From the NCBI RefSeq assembly GCF_945277285.1, contig NZ_CALYPR010000006.1:16809-80808 (forward strand): a stretch of 64,000 nt of DNA, written 5' to 3'. The position numbers and the translations under genes were made by a program. Each line of letters starts with the position of its first letter. The stretch's first letter is position 1. Shown here in pieces: positions 19,170 to 28,202 of the stretch. This stretch comes from an uncultured Bartonella sp. (GTDB lineage: Bacteria; Pseudomonadota; Alphaproteobacteria; Rhizobiales; Rhizobiaceae). The notes under the pieces were generated by a model, which saw only the letters and a list, made by a program, of their open reading frames with translations, searched no databases and had not been told where the DNA came from.

Positions 19170-19997
19170 ATGTCCGGTGTAGAAATTCATCCATCTGCTA
19201 TCGTAGAAGATGGTGCTGAGCTTGGAACAAACGTGAAAATAGGCCCATTCTGCCACATAAGCGGCGATGCTGTCATTGGCGACGGCACCCGCTTATTGAG
19301 CCATGTTGTTATTATGGGGGCTACGACACTTGGTGCAAATGGCCTTGTCTATCCGAATGCGGTGTTAGGTGGTGACCCGCAAAATAACAAGCATAAAGGC
19401 GGACGGACAACATTGGTAATAGGCAAAAACTGTATTATTCGTGAAGGTGTCACAATGCACCGAGGTTCAGATACAAGCAGGGCGACAACGACCGTCGGCG
19501 ATGATTGTGAATTTTTGGCCTATGCTCATGTCGCGCATGACTGCGCTCTTGGCAATCATATAATATTTTCTAATAATGTTATGATTGGGGGGCATGTTGT
19601 TATTGGTGATTATGTGATTATCGGTGGCGGCGGTGCAGTTCATCAGTTTGTCCGGGTCGGTCACCATGCATTTGTCGGTGGTCTTGCCGCTCTGGTAGGC
19701 GATCTTATTCCTTATGGCTCGGCTATTGGTGTCCATGCGTGGCTTGGAGGTTTGAATATTATCGGCATGAAACGGTCAGGCTTGCCCCGCCAAGAGATAC
19801 ATGCGGTGCGCCACGCAGTACCGATGTTATTCGACCGCTCCAAGCCTGTTCGCGAAAGAGCAACCGACGTGCGCGCTGCCTATTCAGCATCAAAAGCGGT
19901 ATCGGACATTATCGATTTTATCGAAGCCGACCATAAACGCCCGTTTTGTACACCGAAATTCAATGGCATAAATAATAACGACGATCTTGGATATTAA
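19170..19997 (+). CDS. lpxA: UDP-N-acetylglucosamine O-acyltransferase
   Basis: First step of lipid A synthesis, moving a 3-hydroxyacyl chain from ACP to UDP-GlcNAc. The 275 residues form a beta helix of hexapeptide repeats; H123 in AHVAHDC is the catalytic base position. The HVVIMGATTLG and QFVRVGHHAFVGG repeats and the helical C-terminal domain are normal. It is followed 2 bp later by lpxI. Confidence 0.97.
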   Translation: MSGVEIHPSAIVEDGAELGTNVKIGPFCHISGDAVIGDGTRLLSHVVIMGATTLGANGLVYPNAVLGGDPQNNKHKGGRTTLVIGKNCIIREGVTMHRGSDTSRATTTVGDDCEFLAYAHVAHDCALGNHIIFSNNVMIGGHVVIGDYVIIGGGGAVHQFVRVGHHAFVGGLAALVGDLIPYGSAIGVHAWLGGLNIIGMKRSGLPRQEIHAVRHAVPMLFDRSKPVRERATDVRAAYSASKAVSDIIDFIEADHKRPFCTPKFNGINNNDDLGY

Positions 19998-19999
19998 AT

Positions 20000-20872
20000 A
20001 TGGGGAAGGGCGACATAAAACGTAGCCTTTCCGGTCGCACTGCTATTATAGCGGGCAATGGTGTACTGCCTTTGGCCGTCGCCGAGGCAATTGAAGAAAG
20101 CGGTGAAAAGCCGTTTTTGATTCCCCTGAAAGGTGAGGCCGATTCACGCCTTTATTCCTATGAACATTGTGAAATATCAGTTGTCCAATTGGCGCGGCTG
20201 ATAAAAGCCTTGAAAAAAGCTAAAATAAACAATGTGATATTGGCTGGCGGTGTCAAAAGTCGGCCCAATTTGTCTGATTTGCGGCCGGATTGGACAACAT
20301 TATCAGCACTGCCGAAGTTATTTCGCGCTTTGGGACAGGGCGATGATGCGCTTTTGAAAGCTTTTATAGGTGTTGTCGAAAAATATGGTTTTCATGTTGT
20401 CGGAGCTCATGAAATTGTACCTCAATTAGTGGCACCAAAAGGTTTCAATCTGACCAAACGGCGGGCTAATGAAAAAGAATGGCGTGATATTATGCTCGCG
20501 GCAAAGGCTGCTGCTATGTTAGGAAAGCTTGATATCGGGCAAGGTGCTGTTTCCGTAAGGGGACGGGTTGTGGCTGTCGAGGGGGCGGAAGGAACTGATA
20601 ATATGTTACGCCGTATCGAACAGATGCGTGCGGAAAAGCGTATTCCTTCAAGTGGCGGTGTATTGGTTAAACGCGCAAAAGAACAACAAGACGAACGGGC
20701 AGATTTACCAACTATCGGGCCAGAAACTGTTCTTCATGCCAAAGCCTGTGGGCTCGACGGTGTTGCTGTCGAAGCAGCACGGACATTTATTGTTTCGCTG
20801 AAAGAAACGGTTGAACAAGCCAACAAATGTTCGATCTTTATCGAAACTTTTGGTAAAAACGACTATGTCTAA
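20000..20872 (+). CDS. lpxI: UDP-2,3-diacylglucosamine diphosphatase LpxI
   Basis: Cleaves UDP-2,3-diacylglucosamine to lipid X. LpxI (formerly DUF1009) replaces LpxH in alphaproteobacteria. The 290 residues show an N-terminal Rossmann-like part (IIAGNGVLPLAVAEA) and a C-terminal DUF1009 catalytic part with GQGAVSVRGRVVAVEGAEGTD. The last 8 bases overlap the lpxB start, indicating tight coupling. Confidence 0.95.
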   Translation: MGKGDIKRSLSGRTAIIAGNGVLPLAVAEAIEESGEKPFLIPLKGEADSRLYSYEHCEISVVQLARLIKALKKAKINNVILAGGVKSRPNLSDLRPDWTTLSALPKLFRALGQGDDALLKAFIGVVEKYGFHVVGAHEIVPQLVAPKGFNLTKRRANEKEWRDIMLAAKAAAMLGKLDIGQGAVSVRGRVVAVEGAEGTDNMLRRIEQMRAEKRIPSSGGVLVKRAKEQQDERADLPTIGPETVLHAKACGLDGVAVEAARTFIVSLKETVEQANKCSIFIETFGKNDYV

Positions 20873-22031
20873 TGGTCCATTAAAAATTGCCATTGTTGCA
20901 GGCGAAGAGTCTGGTGATTTGCTGGGAGCAGATTTGGTTTCGGCACTATCGCGTAAAACCGGGCGCAATATCAAGCTGATCGGTGTTGGTGGAAGCCATC
21001 TTGAAGCACTCGGATTGAAAAGTGAATTTAATGTTGACGACATTGCCTTGATGGGGCTTGGCGCGGTTCTTAAAAAACTTCCCAAACTTATTCTCCATAT
21101 TCATCGACTGGCGCATTTTATAGCCCATGCAAAACCGGATTGTCTGATAATCATAGATAGCCCGGATTTTACCCACCGTGTTGCTAAAAAAGTGCGCAAA
21201 CTGGCTCCGGAAATACCGATTATAAAATATATTGCCCCATCGGTCTGGGCATGGCGACCGGAGCGTGCCAAGGCAATGAATTCTTACATCGATTATGTCC
21301 TTGTGATTCTGCCTTTTGAAGAAAAAGTTATGCGGGATTTGAAAGGCCCACCAGCTATTTATGTCGGCCATCGCCTGTTAACCTATCCGCCACTTGTTGC
21401 GCTCGAAAAAATGCGAACTCATCATGCCGAGGGCAAAAAAAACGGATCAACTATCGTGGTTTTACCAGGTTCCAGACATTTCGAGATTCGTGGCCTTATG
21501 CCAATTTTTGGCGAAGCACTGGAAATTTTAAAAAAACGCCAACCGGATATAGAAATTACTTTGCCCACTTTACCAAGTCTGGTCGAAAGTGTGCAACGTT
21601 TGGCCAGTGAATGGACCGTTAAAACCAATATTGTTGTTGGTGAAGAAAAAAAATGGCAAGCATTTGCAAAAGCGGATGCCGCATTGGCTGCTTCGGGAAC
21701 TGTTTCGCTAGAACTTGCTTTAGCCAATATTCCGATGGTTCTTGGTTATAAGGCCGATCTTTTTTCCAAAACCTTCATCTTGCCCCGCGTCAAAGTATGG
21801 AGCGCGGCATTACCCAATATTATTGCTGACAGGCCGGTTGTTCCAGAATATTTCAATGAATTTTTACGCCCGGGTATGCTGGCCAGACAAGTCGAGCAAT
21901 TGATAGCTTCAGGTCCTGTCCGTCAGGCGCAATTGGATGGGTTTTCGTTAATTAGAAAGACAATGAAAACATCTGCACCATCAGGTGAAATTGCTTCGCA
22001 AGCTATTTTGAAATTTCTTAAACTTGACTAA
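20865..22031 (+). CDS. lpxB: lipid-A-disaccharide synthase
   Basis: Family 19 glycosyltransferase that joins lipid X to UDP-diacylglucosamine. The frame is open from 20811, but the ATG at 20865 gives the family start MSNGPLKIAIVAGEESGD, for 388 residues. Conserved segments include SPDFTHRVAKKVRK, the APSVWAWRPERAK core and LPGSRHFEI. It is the last gene of the rightward lipid A run. In Brucella and rhizobia gltA usually lies next to lpxB, as recalled; it is not found here, suggesting a local rearrangement. Confidence 0.96.
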   Translation: MSNGPLKIAIVAGEESGDLLGADLVSALSRKTGRNIKLIGVGGSHLEALGLKSEFNVDDIALMGLGAVLKKLPKLILHIHRLAHFIAHAKPDCLIIIDSPDFTHRVAKKVRKLAPEIPIIKYIAPSVWAWRPERAKAMNSYIDYVLVILPFEEKVMRDLKGPPAIYVGHRLLTYPPLVALEKMRTHHAEGKKNGSTIVVLPGSRHFEIRGLMPIFGEALEILKKRQPDIEITLPTLPSLVESVQRLASEWTVKTNIVVGEEKKWQAFAKADAALAASGTVSLELALANIPMVLGYKADLFSKTFILPRVKVWSAALPNIIADRPVVPEYFNEFLRPGMLARQVEQLIASGPVRQAQLDGFSLIRKTMKTSAPSGEIASQAILKFLKLD

Positions 22032-22345
22032 AAAGATCGGTTGCGTTGCCGCATTTGAAAAGGTTTGTGTCAAAGGGATCTGTTAGATGGACTAAAAATT
22101 GAAGTTTTGGTTTTCAACAACTTACCGAAACAATACATTGAACTCTTTTTGTAGAATTGCGGTAAACTCGTTGTATGATAACAAAAAGAGGTAGGATCAG
22201 CATTTAATAAAGCCGCCTTTTTTCCTCGAAAGCGTTTAACGCAATCTAAGTAATAGGTTTTTACATTTGACAAAAAGGTTCATCTTATCCAGTAAAAACG
22301 GATAGAGCTTCTTACCAAAATAACGATTTTTTCGGTAGAAAAAAA
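22032..22345. other. intergenic region between convergent lpxB and the ABC operon
   Basis: No supportable gene. A 67-codon minus-strand frame (22070-22273) has no family resemblance. Short imperfect stems occur at 22288-22304 and 22315-22336; the second, with T-runs nearby, could be a weak terminator for the leftward ABC operon. Confidence 0.5.
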
Positions 22346-23125
22346 TCAATGCTTTATTTTAGCCAAAAAATCTTTGGCACGCTGATTATCAGGATTGGTG
22401 AAGAATTTTTCGGGCGTCGTGTCTTCGATAATTTTTCCATTTTCAAGAAAAAGAACGCGTTTTGAAACTTCGCGGGCAAACCCCATTTCATGGGTAACAC
22501 AAAGCATTGTCATGCCAGTTTCTGCGAGTTTTACAATGACATCAAGGACTTCCCCCACCATTTCCGGATCAAGGGCAGATGTCGGCTCATCAAACAACAT
22601 AACTTTTGGTTCCATACATAGAGCACGTGCGATGGCTACGCGCTGTTGCTGTCCTCCGGAAAGTTGCGATGGATATTTCTCGCTATGGGATTCAATGCCG
22701 ACTTTTCTTAAATAGTTAAAGGCGCGCTCTATTGCCTGCTCTTTGGTCAATCCTTGAACCGTCATCGGGGCGAGAATACAATTTTGCAGGACTGTCATAT
22801 GCGGAAACAAATTAAAATGTTGAAAGACCATGCCAACTTCGCGCAAAACCTTGTTTTGCTCTTGTGGAGTGGTGTTGCAGATGTCGACGCCATAGATACG
22901 TATGCTTCCTTGTTGTGGCACTTCAAGCTGGTTAATGCAGCGGATAAGTGTTGATTTTCCCGAGCCTGAAGGACCGCAGAGAACAATTCTTTCACCTGCC
23001 ACAACATCAAGCGAAATGTTGTGGAGTGCTTGAAAATTTCCATACCACTTATTCAGTCCTTCAACGACAATCACATGTTCACCCGAGATTTTTGTGTTGC
23101 CGCTATTTTGTTGAACTGCTGCCAT
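22346..23125 (-). CDS. polar amino acid ABC transporter, ATP-binding protein
   Basis: 259-residue ATPase of the GlnQ/HisP class that powers amino-acid import. Walker [10 protein letters not shown] is at 51-59, the ABC signature LSGGQ at 155-159 and Walker B VMLFDE at 175-180, with the [13 protein letters not shown]-loop region typical of polar amino-acid importers. It is the last gene of a leftward operon: binding protein, two permeases, FAD oxidase, ATPase. The oxidase gene separates it from its permeases, which is unusual. Confidence 0.95.
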   Translation of the reverse strand: MAAVQQNSGNTKISGEHVIVVEGLNKWYGNFQALHNISLDVVAGERIVLCGPSGSGKSTLIRCINQLEVPQQGSIRIYGVDICNTTPQEQNKVLREVGMVFQHFNLFPHMTVLQNCILAPMTVQGLTKEQAIERAFNYLRKVGIESHSEKYPSQLSGGQQQRVAIARALCMEPKVMLFDEPTSALDPEMVGEVLDVIVKLAETGMTMLCVTHEMGFAREVSKRVLFLENGKIIEDTTPEKFFTNPDNQRAKDFLAKIKH

Positions 23126-23143
23126 TGCAGTTATTCTCCATTT

Positions 23144-24397
23144 CTATTTTGTGAAACGCGTTAGACTGAATGCATTGGGAGATGTCAATGGCTGTTCACC
23201 TGTCATCATCTGTGCTAATAACTTTCCACTGACAGCACCCAGGGTCAAGCCATGATGTGCGTGGCCAAAATTGAACCAAAGCCCTTCATGCCCGGGAGCT
23301 TTTCCGATAACTGGGCGCATATCGGCGAGGCACGGACGCTCGCCAAGCCAAGGCACTGACTCTATCGTTTCACCTAAAGGAAAAATGTCCTTAGCAATTT
23401 TTTCTGCTCGTTTTATTTGAGTCCAATAGGCCGGTGCGTTTTCTCTGGCAAACTCGATTCCAGTTGTAAGTCTGATGCCTTGGCGCATAGGAGCCAAAAC
23501 AAAACCGGAAAACGGATCACAAACCGAATGTTTCAACTGAGTATCCTCGTTGATTGGCCGGTAATGAATGTGATAGCCGCGTTTAATTGCAAACGGAATG
23601 TGTCGATAGCCGAATTTAGTGAGGAAATGCATCGATTGAGCACCAAGTGCAACGACGATATTGGGTGTGCTTATAATGTGCCCATTATCTTTAATTGACC
23701 AAAGTCCGTGGTGATTTTCCGTTTTCAAAGCGTCGAGATTTAAAAAAGTACCACCCTGTTTGATAAAGTAGTTTGCATAGGCAACAGTCAAACCGCCGGG
23801 ATCATTAACGGTTTTGGGATCAAGCCAATGGACAGCACCGGAAAGTTTGGCACTGATGGATGGTATACGTTTTTGCAATTGTCGGGGGGAGAGAACATCA
23901 TAGTTGAGATGGAAACGTTCAAGCTTAACAAGATGTTTTTTTGCTTCATCAAATGCAGCATTGGTGTGGTATATTTCGAGCCAACCCTTCGGCTCTATAA
24001 ACGAAGTGGCCCCTGCCTTTTGAGCCAGTAAGTCATGCTCTTTGACACTGTTTTCTATAAGCGGAAGCAATGCCAGTGTCGATTTTTCCAAATTTTTCGG
24101 GAAAGATTGTCGCCAGAATTGGAAAAGCCAAGGGGCTATTCGAGGTAAATAACTCCAATCAAATCGTACATCGGTTTGATGATTGAAAGCATAAGCAACA
24201 AGACGCGAAAAATCACGCGGAAAATGATAAGGTATAACACTCGAACGCTCGATCAACCCAGCATTGCCGTAGCTCGTACCGCTACCGGGAAAGTTTCTGT
24301 CAACAAGACAGACATTATAGCCTTTAAGTTGCAGATGTAGGCTTGTACAAACGCCAATGATACCCGCACCCAATACTATCGCGTCAAATTTTTCCAT
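23144..24397 (-). CDS. FAD-dependent D-amino acid dehydrogenase-like oxidoreductase
   Basis: 417 residues of the DAO/DadA family, which oxidises D-amino acids or N-substituted amino acids to 2-oxoacids and passes electrons to the respiratory chain. The dinucleotide-binding G10-A-G12-I-I-G15 loop sits at the N-terminus (DAIVLGAGIIG). A second FAD contact is near the C-terminus (WFNFGHAHHGLTLG). No signal peptide is present. Its place between the permease and ATPase genes implies that the imported compound is its substrate, or is converted into it. The substrate is unknown. Confidence 0.85.
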   Translation of the reverse strand: MEKFDAIVLGAGIIGVCTSLHLQLKGYNVCLVDRNFPGSGTSYGNAGLIERSSVIPYHFPRDFSRLVAYAFNHQTDVRFDWSYLPRIAPWLFQFWRQSFPKNLEKSTLALLPLIENSVKEHDLLAQKAGATSFIEPKGWLEIYHTNAAFDEAKKHLVKLERFHLNYDVLSPRQLQKRIPSISAKLSGAVHWLDPKTVNDPGGLTVAYANYFIKQGGTFLNLDALKTENHHGLWSIKDNGHIISTPNIVVALGAQSMHFLTKFGYRHIPFAIKRGYHIHYRPINEDTQLKHSVCDPFSGFVLAPMRQGIRLTTGIEFARENAPAYWTQIKRAEKIAKDIFPLGETIESVPWLGERPCLADMRPVIGKAPGHEGLWFNFGHAHHGLTLGAVSGKLLAQMMTGEQPLTSPNAFSLTRFTK

Positions 24398-24442
24398 TTG
24401 AATTCTGTCCCGCCTTTCTAATTGTTTTATTTAAAAAAGCGT

Positions 24443-25153
24443 TTAGCGCAAATGCCGTGTCAACCGTTGTTCGGTCAAGCCAATTAGACGACGGACAACC
24501 TCGACAATTAGAAGATAAAGCACAGCTGCCCAGATATAGACCTGAAAATCGAAGGTACGCGAATAGGCAAGCTTTGCTACCCCCATAAGGTCGTAAACCG
24601 TCACGAGCGAGGCAACAGCACTTGCTTTAATCATCAAAATGAATTCGTTTCCGAGCGGGCGCAATGCCATAATCATAGACTGTGGCAAAATAACCCGGAT
24701 AAAGGTTGTACGTTTGCTAAGACCCAAAGCTTTGGCAGCTTCATATTGGCCACTTGGTACTGATTGCATGCTACCACGTAATATTTCTGCTTGATAGGCT
24801 GCAGTGTTAAGCGAAAAAATAAAGAGACAACACCACCACGAACTATGGAAGAACCACCACATTCCGACACTTTGCCAGAAATTGCTGAAAGATCCGATGC
24901 CGTAATAAAATAAAAACAATTGCGCAAGCAACGGCGAACCACGAAAAAAATAGATGTAGGCGCGGGCAGGATAGAGCAAAGCGCGGTGTTTCGAGCGCCA
25001 CGCAAAAGTTATCATGATGCTTAGTAAAAAACCGATAGTGTATGAAAGAGCAACCAGTTTTAGCGTGACAAAGAAACCGTCAACGAATTTCCAGCCATAG
25101 CGGCTAAGAATATCGGGATTAATGAGGAAATGCAGCCAGTCAGGTATCATCAT
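24443..25153 (-). CDS. polar amino acid ABC transporter permease (HisM type)
   Basis: 236-residue inner-membrane permease with about five hydrophobic helices. The EAA loop that docks the ATPase is visible as GQYEAAKALGLSKRTTFIRVILPQS. Its ATG overlaps the stop of the preceding permease gene by 4 bp (ATGA), so the two are co-translated and probably form a heterodimer. Confidence 0.93.
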   Translation of the reverse strand: MMIPDWLHFLINPDILSRYGWKFVDGFFVTLKLVALSYTIGFLLSIMITFAWRSKHRALLYPARAYIYFFRGSPLLAQLFLFYYGIGSFSNFWQSVGMWWFFHSSWWCCLFIFSLNTAAYQAEILRGSMQSVPSGQYEAAKALGLSKRTTFIRVILPQSMIMALRPLGNEFILMIKASAVASLVTVYDLMGVAKLAYSRTFDFQVYIWAAVLYLLIVEVVRRLIGLTEQRLTRHLR

Positions 25154-25869
25154 GCCGATACCTTTTCATAACAGGCATTAGCACGTTTTTCCAAATGATG
25201 GATAATAATGGATGATACAGCCGAGAAAGCCAGATAGATCACGCAGGCAGTAGAATAAAAAAACATTGGTTTTTTTGTTGCGGCTACTGCCAAATTTGTT
25301 TGTCGCATAATGTCAACAAGAGCTATTGTCGAAACAAGTGATGTGTCTTTTAACAGCGTAAGCCAATTATTCGAAAGCCCGGGCAGTGCGTTGCGTGCCA
25401 ATTGCGGTAAAACAACGCGAAAGAATGTTGTTGATCGCGATAGACTGAGTGCTTTTGCCGCCTCATACTGTCCGCTGTTGAGAACCTTGAAAGCACCTAA
25501 CCATACCTCACAGGAAAACGCGGCAAAAACCATTCCAAGTGCCAGCACTCCGGAAAAAAAGGCATTGACAGAAAATTCGCCGTTAATATTGAAATGTGCC
25601 ATCAATGTTTGGATGAGCGTTTGCAGACCATAATAAACGAGAAACAAAGTCAGCAATTCTGGCAAACCGCGAAAAATTGCTGAGAATATTGTTGCGCAAG
25701 TGCGGAAAATTTTTTTATCCGACTGGATCATAATTGCACAAACAAGACCTAAGGGAAGCCCCAGAGGTAGGCAACACAATGCAAGTGACAAGGTGACACC
25801 CGCTCCGGAAAGTATGACGAAGCCCCAACCGCCACTGCTAAAAGACAGCAATGACAAATATTCGATCAT
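25150..25869 (-). CDS. polar amino acid ABC transporter permease (HisQ type)
   Basis: 239-residue partner permease. The EAA loop reads GQYEAAKALSLSRSTTFFRVVLPQL, and several hydrophobic helices flank it. It starts 67 bp after the binding-protein gene and overlaps the second permease by 4 bp. Confidence 0.93.
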   Translation of the reverse strand: MIEYLSLLSFSSGGWGFVILSGAGVTLSLALCCLPLGLPLGLVCAIMIQSDKKIFRTCATIFSAIFRGLPELLTLFLVYYGLQTLIQTLMAHFNINGEFSVNAFFSGVLALGMVFAAFSCEVWLGAFKVLNSGQYEAAKALSLSRSTTFFRVVLPQLARNALPGLSNNWLTLLKDTSLVSTIALVDIMRQTNLAVAATKKPMFFYSTACVIYLAFSAVSSIIIHHLEKRANACYEKVSA

Positions 25870-25936
25870 GAGAATGCTCCGATTATCCTGAACAAATGGT
25901 CGATATCAAATTTTACCAGCAGATGCCGGAAGCTTA

Positions 25937-26689
25937 TCAATAGATGTCCGCGTTGAAATATTTTTTGGAAATTTTGTCATAAGTCCCATCTGCTCGAATT
26001 TCGTCAATTGCTTTATTGAAACGGTTTTTCAAATCGTCCGAATTTTTACGTATGGCAATGGAAATTGGCGATTGAGTTCCATCAATTTCGCCTAGAAGCT
26101 TACAGCAATCCTTACCTTCTTTTTCAAGCCATGAAAGGAGCGGAAATTTGTCATGGATAATTGCATCAAGGCGTTTGTTGCTTAAATCGCTATCAGCTTC
26201 AATAGCGGTTGGATAGAGCTTCAAATCGGTACCTTCCGGAACAAAATGATCCTCTGCATAAATTGCCTGCGCTGTTCCAGCTTGAGCGCCGATGCTTTTA
26301 TCTTTCAATGATTGTGCATTAATATCTGTAATATCTGAGTCTTTTGGAACAGCAATTGCTAGAGTGGTTGTATAATAACGATTTGTAAAATCGACCTTTT
26401 GCTCACGTTCAGCAGAAGGCGCCATGGAAGCAATAATGGCATCGTATTTTTTGGCTAAAAGTCCCGGAATTATTCCGTCCCAGTCTTGTGCCACAACGGT
26501 ACATTGCGCTTTCATTTTTTCACAGAGAGCATAGGCAATATCAACATCAAAACCATGGAGATTATTGTTGGAGTCGACATAGTTAAATGGCGGATAGGCA
26601 CCTTCCGTTGCTATTCGCAATTCATCGGCCTGTGCGGAGAAACTCATTATCAGGCTGCCTAAAACGAATCCTGCTGTTAGGATTTTCAT
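25937..26689 (-). CDS. amino acid ABC transporter substrate-binding protein
   Basis: 250-residue periplasmic binding protein (family 3) that leads the operon. The signal peptide ends at AQA (residue 21). The mature protein shows the LRIATEGAYPPFNY start and the GFDVDIAYALCEKM signature of lysine/arginine/ornithine/histidine-type binders. Ligand identity cannot be settled by eye. The promoter should lie in the 458-bp gap upstream. Confidence 0.93.
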   Translation of the reverse strand: MKILTAGFVLGSLIMSFSAQADELRIATEGAYPPFNYVDSNNNLHGFDVDIAYALCEKMKAQCTVVAQDWDGIIPGLLAKKYDAIIASMAPSAEREQKVDFTNRYYTTTLAIAVPKDSDITDINAQSLKDKSIGAQAGTAQAIYAEDHFVPEGTDLKLYPTAIEADSDLSNKRLDAIIHDKFPLLSWLEKEGKDCCKLLGEIDGTQSPISIAIRKNSDDLKNRFNKAIDEIRADGTYDKISKKYFNADIY

Positions 26690-27147
26690 GTCGTACTCCT
26701 ATGTTGTTTTTGTTTTAAAATTTGTTCCACTCCAATTAGTTTTAACGCTATCTTTTAAGCAAGGGCAATTTAAAAATATAAATCCACCAAAATATCCAGA
26801 AAATACCGTTTGCTTACGGCAGTTGCTAACACAGTTTTTTAAAAAGCCATTTGATAATAATAAATAGGGTTGCAAAACAAAAAACGTTCATCCGATTGAA
26901 AAAATAGCTGAAACGGTTTGTTGGAAGACTGTAAATGATGTCAGTGATGGTGGACTATTATGATCAATCGAAGAAAATGGATAACGTAAAAAACCAGAAA
27001 TCCCGAACTCTCTTTTCCATTTTCATATTTTGGAATATTTGTTTTATTCAAAATATGGTTATCCAAAAACGCAATAAAAAGAAATTCAAAGGGTAGGTAG
27101 ACGGTCCGGACGTTTTCCGTGGTAGGTCTTTGTGATTGTTCTGGATA
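26690..27147. other. AT-rich spacer between the binding-protein gene and the LysR gene
   Basis: No gene found on either strand. It should hold the promoter of the leftward ABC operon. An imperfect inverted repeat at 27024-27057 (CATATTTTGGAATA against TATTCAAAATATG, one bulged base) lies about 90 bp past the LysR stop and may be its weak terminator. Confidence 0.5.
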
Positions 27148-28068
27148 TTATCGCGAGTGTGTTTCCTGCCGTTTTCTGATAAAATCTATCAATTGTCGCA
27201 ACGCTTCTTTTTTTACCGGTTGCCGGTAAACAAATTCAAAATCATATTGTCCGTTAAGTGAAGGATGTTCATTCAATGTAATACCTGCCGGGCAGTTATA
27301 TCGCGAGATACTAGAAATAAAAGTATACCCCAGTCCGCTTAAAACCATTCCCAAACAGGCGTTAAAATCGCTTGCACAAGTCACGATATTCGGGCGTAAA
27401 TTTGCTTTACGACACTCAATATGCAGAAAATCAAAAAATTCCGGCGACATTTCGCGCGGAAAAAACAGGCATTTTTGTTTTTCCAACGTTTTGAGATCAT
27501 TATTGGTAGTCAATATTTGGCTGTGAGAGTTGCTGGCAATTAGCAAATGACAGTTTGCCAGAAAAATACTGCCTTTAGTCTTATCCGCTTTTAGCCGCCA
27601 TGCCATAAAGCCTGCGTCTAGGCTGCCTTGCGTCAACCGTTCAGACTGGCCAACCGCTAATGTGGGTTCAAGCGATAGATTGATATCCGGAAAAGTTTGA
27701 CAAAAATCTCTAATAATTCCGACAACAAGTGGATTCCATGTGTAGGTGGGGGCAATTCCAATATGCAGGGTTTCTTTTACACCGCTTGCTCTCTTGACGT
27801 TTGTTATCGCTTGGTTGAGCGATTGCAGAATAAAAGGACAATCTTTCAGTAGCTGCTCGCCGGCTTCTGTCAGCTCAATTCCCTTCTGCCTTCTGATAAA
27901 AAGTTTTGTTCCAAGGTCACCTTCAAGCTCTTTGATTTGTCGGCTAAGCGCCGGTTGTACAATAAACAGGTGTCTGGCAGCTTCTGAAATGCTGCCATAT
28001 TGTGCGATTGCTTGAAAATAGCGGATCTGCTTGATGTCCAATATTGAATATTCCCATGCCTGAAACAC
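27148..28068 (-). CDS. LysR family transcriptional regulator
   Basis: 306 residues with an N-terminal winged helix-turn-helix (QIRYFQAIAQYGSISEAARHLFIVQPALSRQIKELE) and a periplasmic-binding-like effector domain. The GTG at 28068 is used as the start; a TTG at 28041 would give a more typical start just before DIKQIRYF, so the first nine residues are uncertain. It is divergent from the MHS transporter gene, with 134 bp between, the classic layout for a LysR regulator of that operon. The inducer is unknown. Confidence 0.93.
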   Translation of the reverse strand: MFQAWEYSILDIKQIRYFQAIAQYGSISEAARHLFIVQPALSRQIKELEGDLGTKLFIRRQKGIELTEAGEQLLKDCPFILQSLNQAITNVKRASGVKETLHIGIAPTYTWNPLVVGIIRDFCQTFPDINLSLEPTLAVGQSERLTQGSLDAGFMAWRLKADKTKGSIFLANCHLLIASNSHSQILTTNNDLKTLEKQKCLFFPREMSPEFFDFLHIECRKANLRPNIVTCASDFNACLGMVLSGLGYTFISSISRYNCPAGITLNEHPSLNGQYDFEFVYRQPVKKEALRQLIDFIRKRQETHSR

Positions 28069-28110
28069 TTATTTGCCTAACGAAATAACGGAATAAAGTC
28101 CATACCTTTT

Positions 28111-28137
28111 TGTTATGACCTTTATGAGAAAATAACA
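28111..28137. promoter_or_regulatory. candidate LysR-type operator
   Basis: TGTTAT (28111-28116) and ATAACA (28132-28137) form perfect inverted arms separated by 15 bp, in the middle of the divergent LysR/MHS promoter region. Size and location suit a LysR-type dimer site. This is a pattern match only. Confidence 0.4.
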
Positions 28138-28202
28138 GTCCAGAAACAGCTAATTGTTGGATAGTTTTCAATCTAAGATTGCCAAAGAATGAAGGAGAGT
28201 CC

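Noticed and set aside
22070..22273. 67-codon minus-strand frame downstream of lpxB
   Set aside because: No family resemblance, aromatic- and cysteine-biased composition, and no convincing ribosome binding site.
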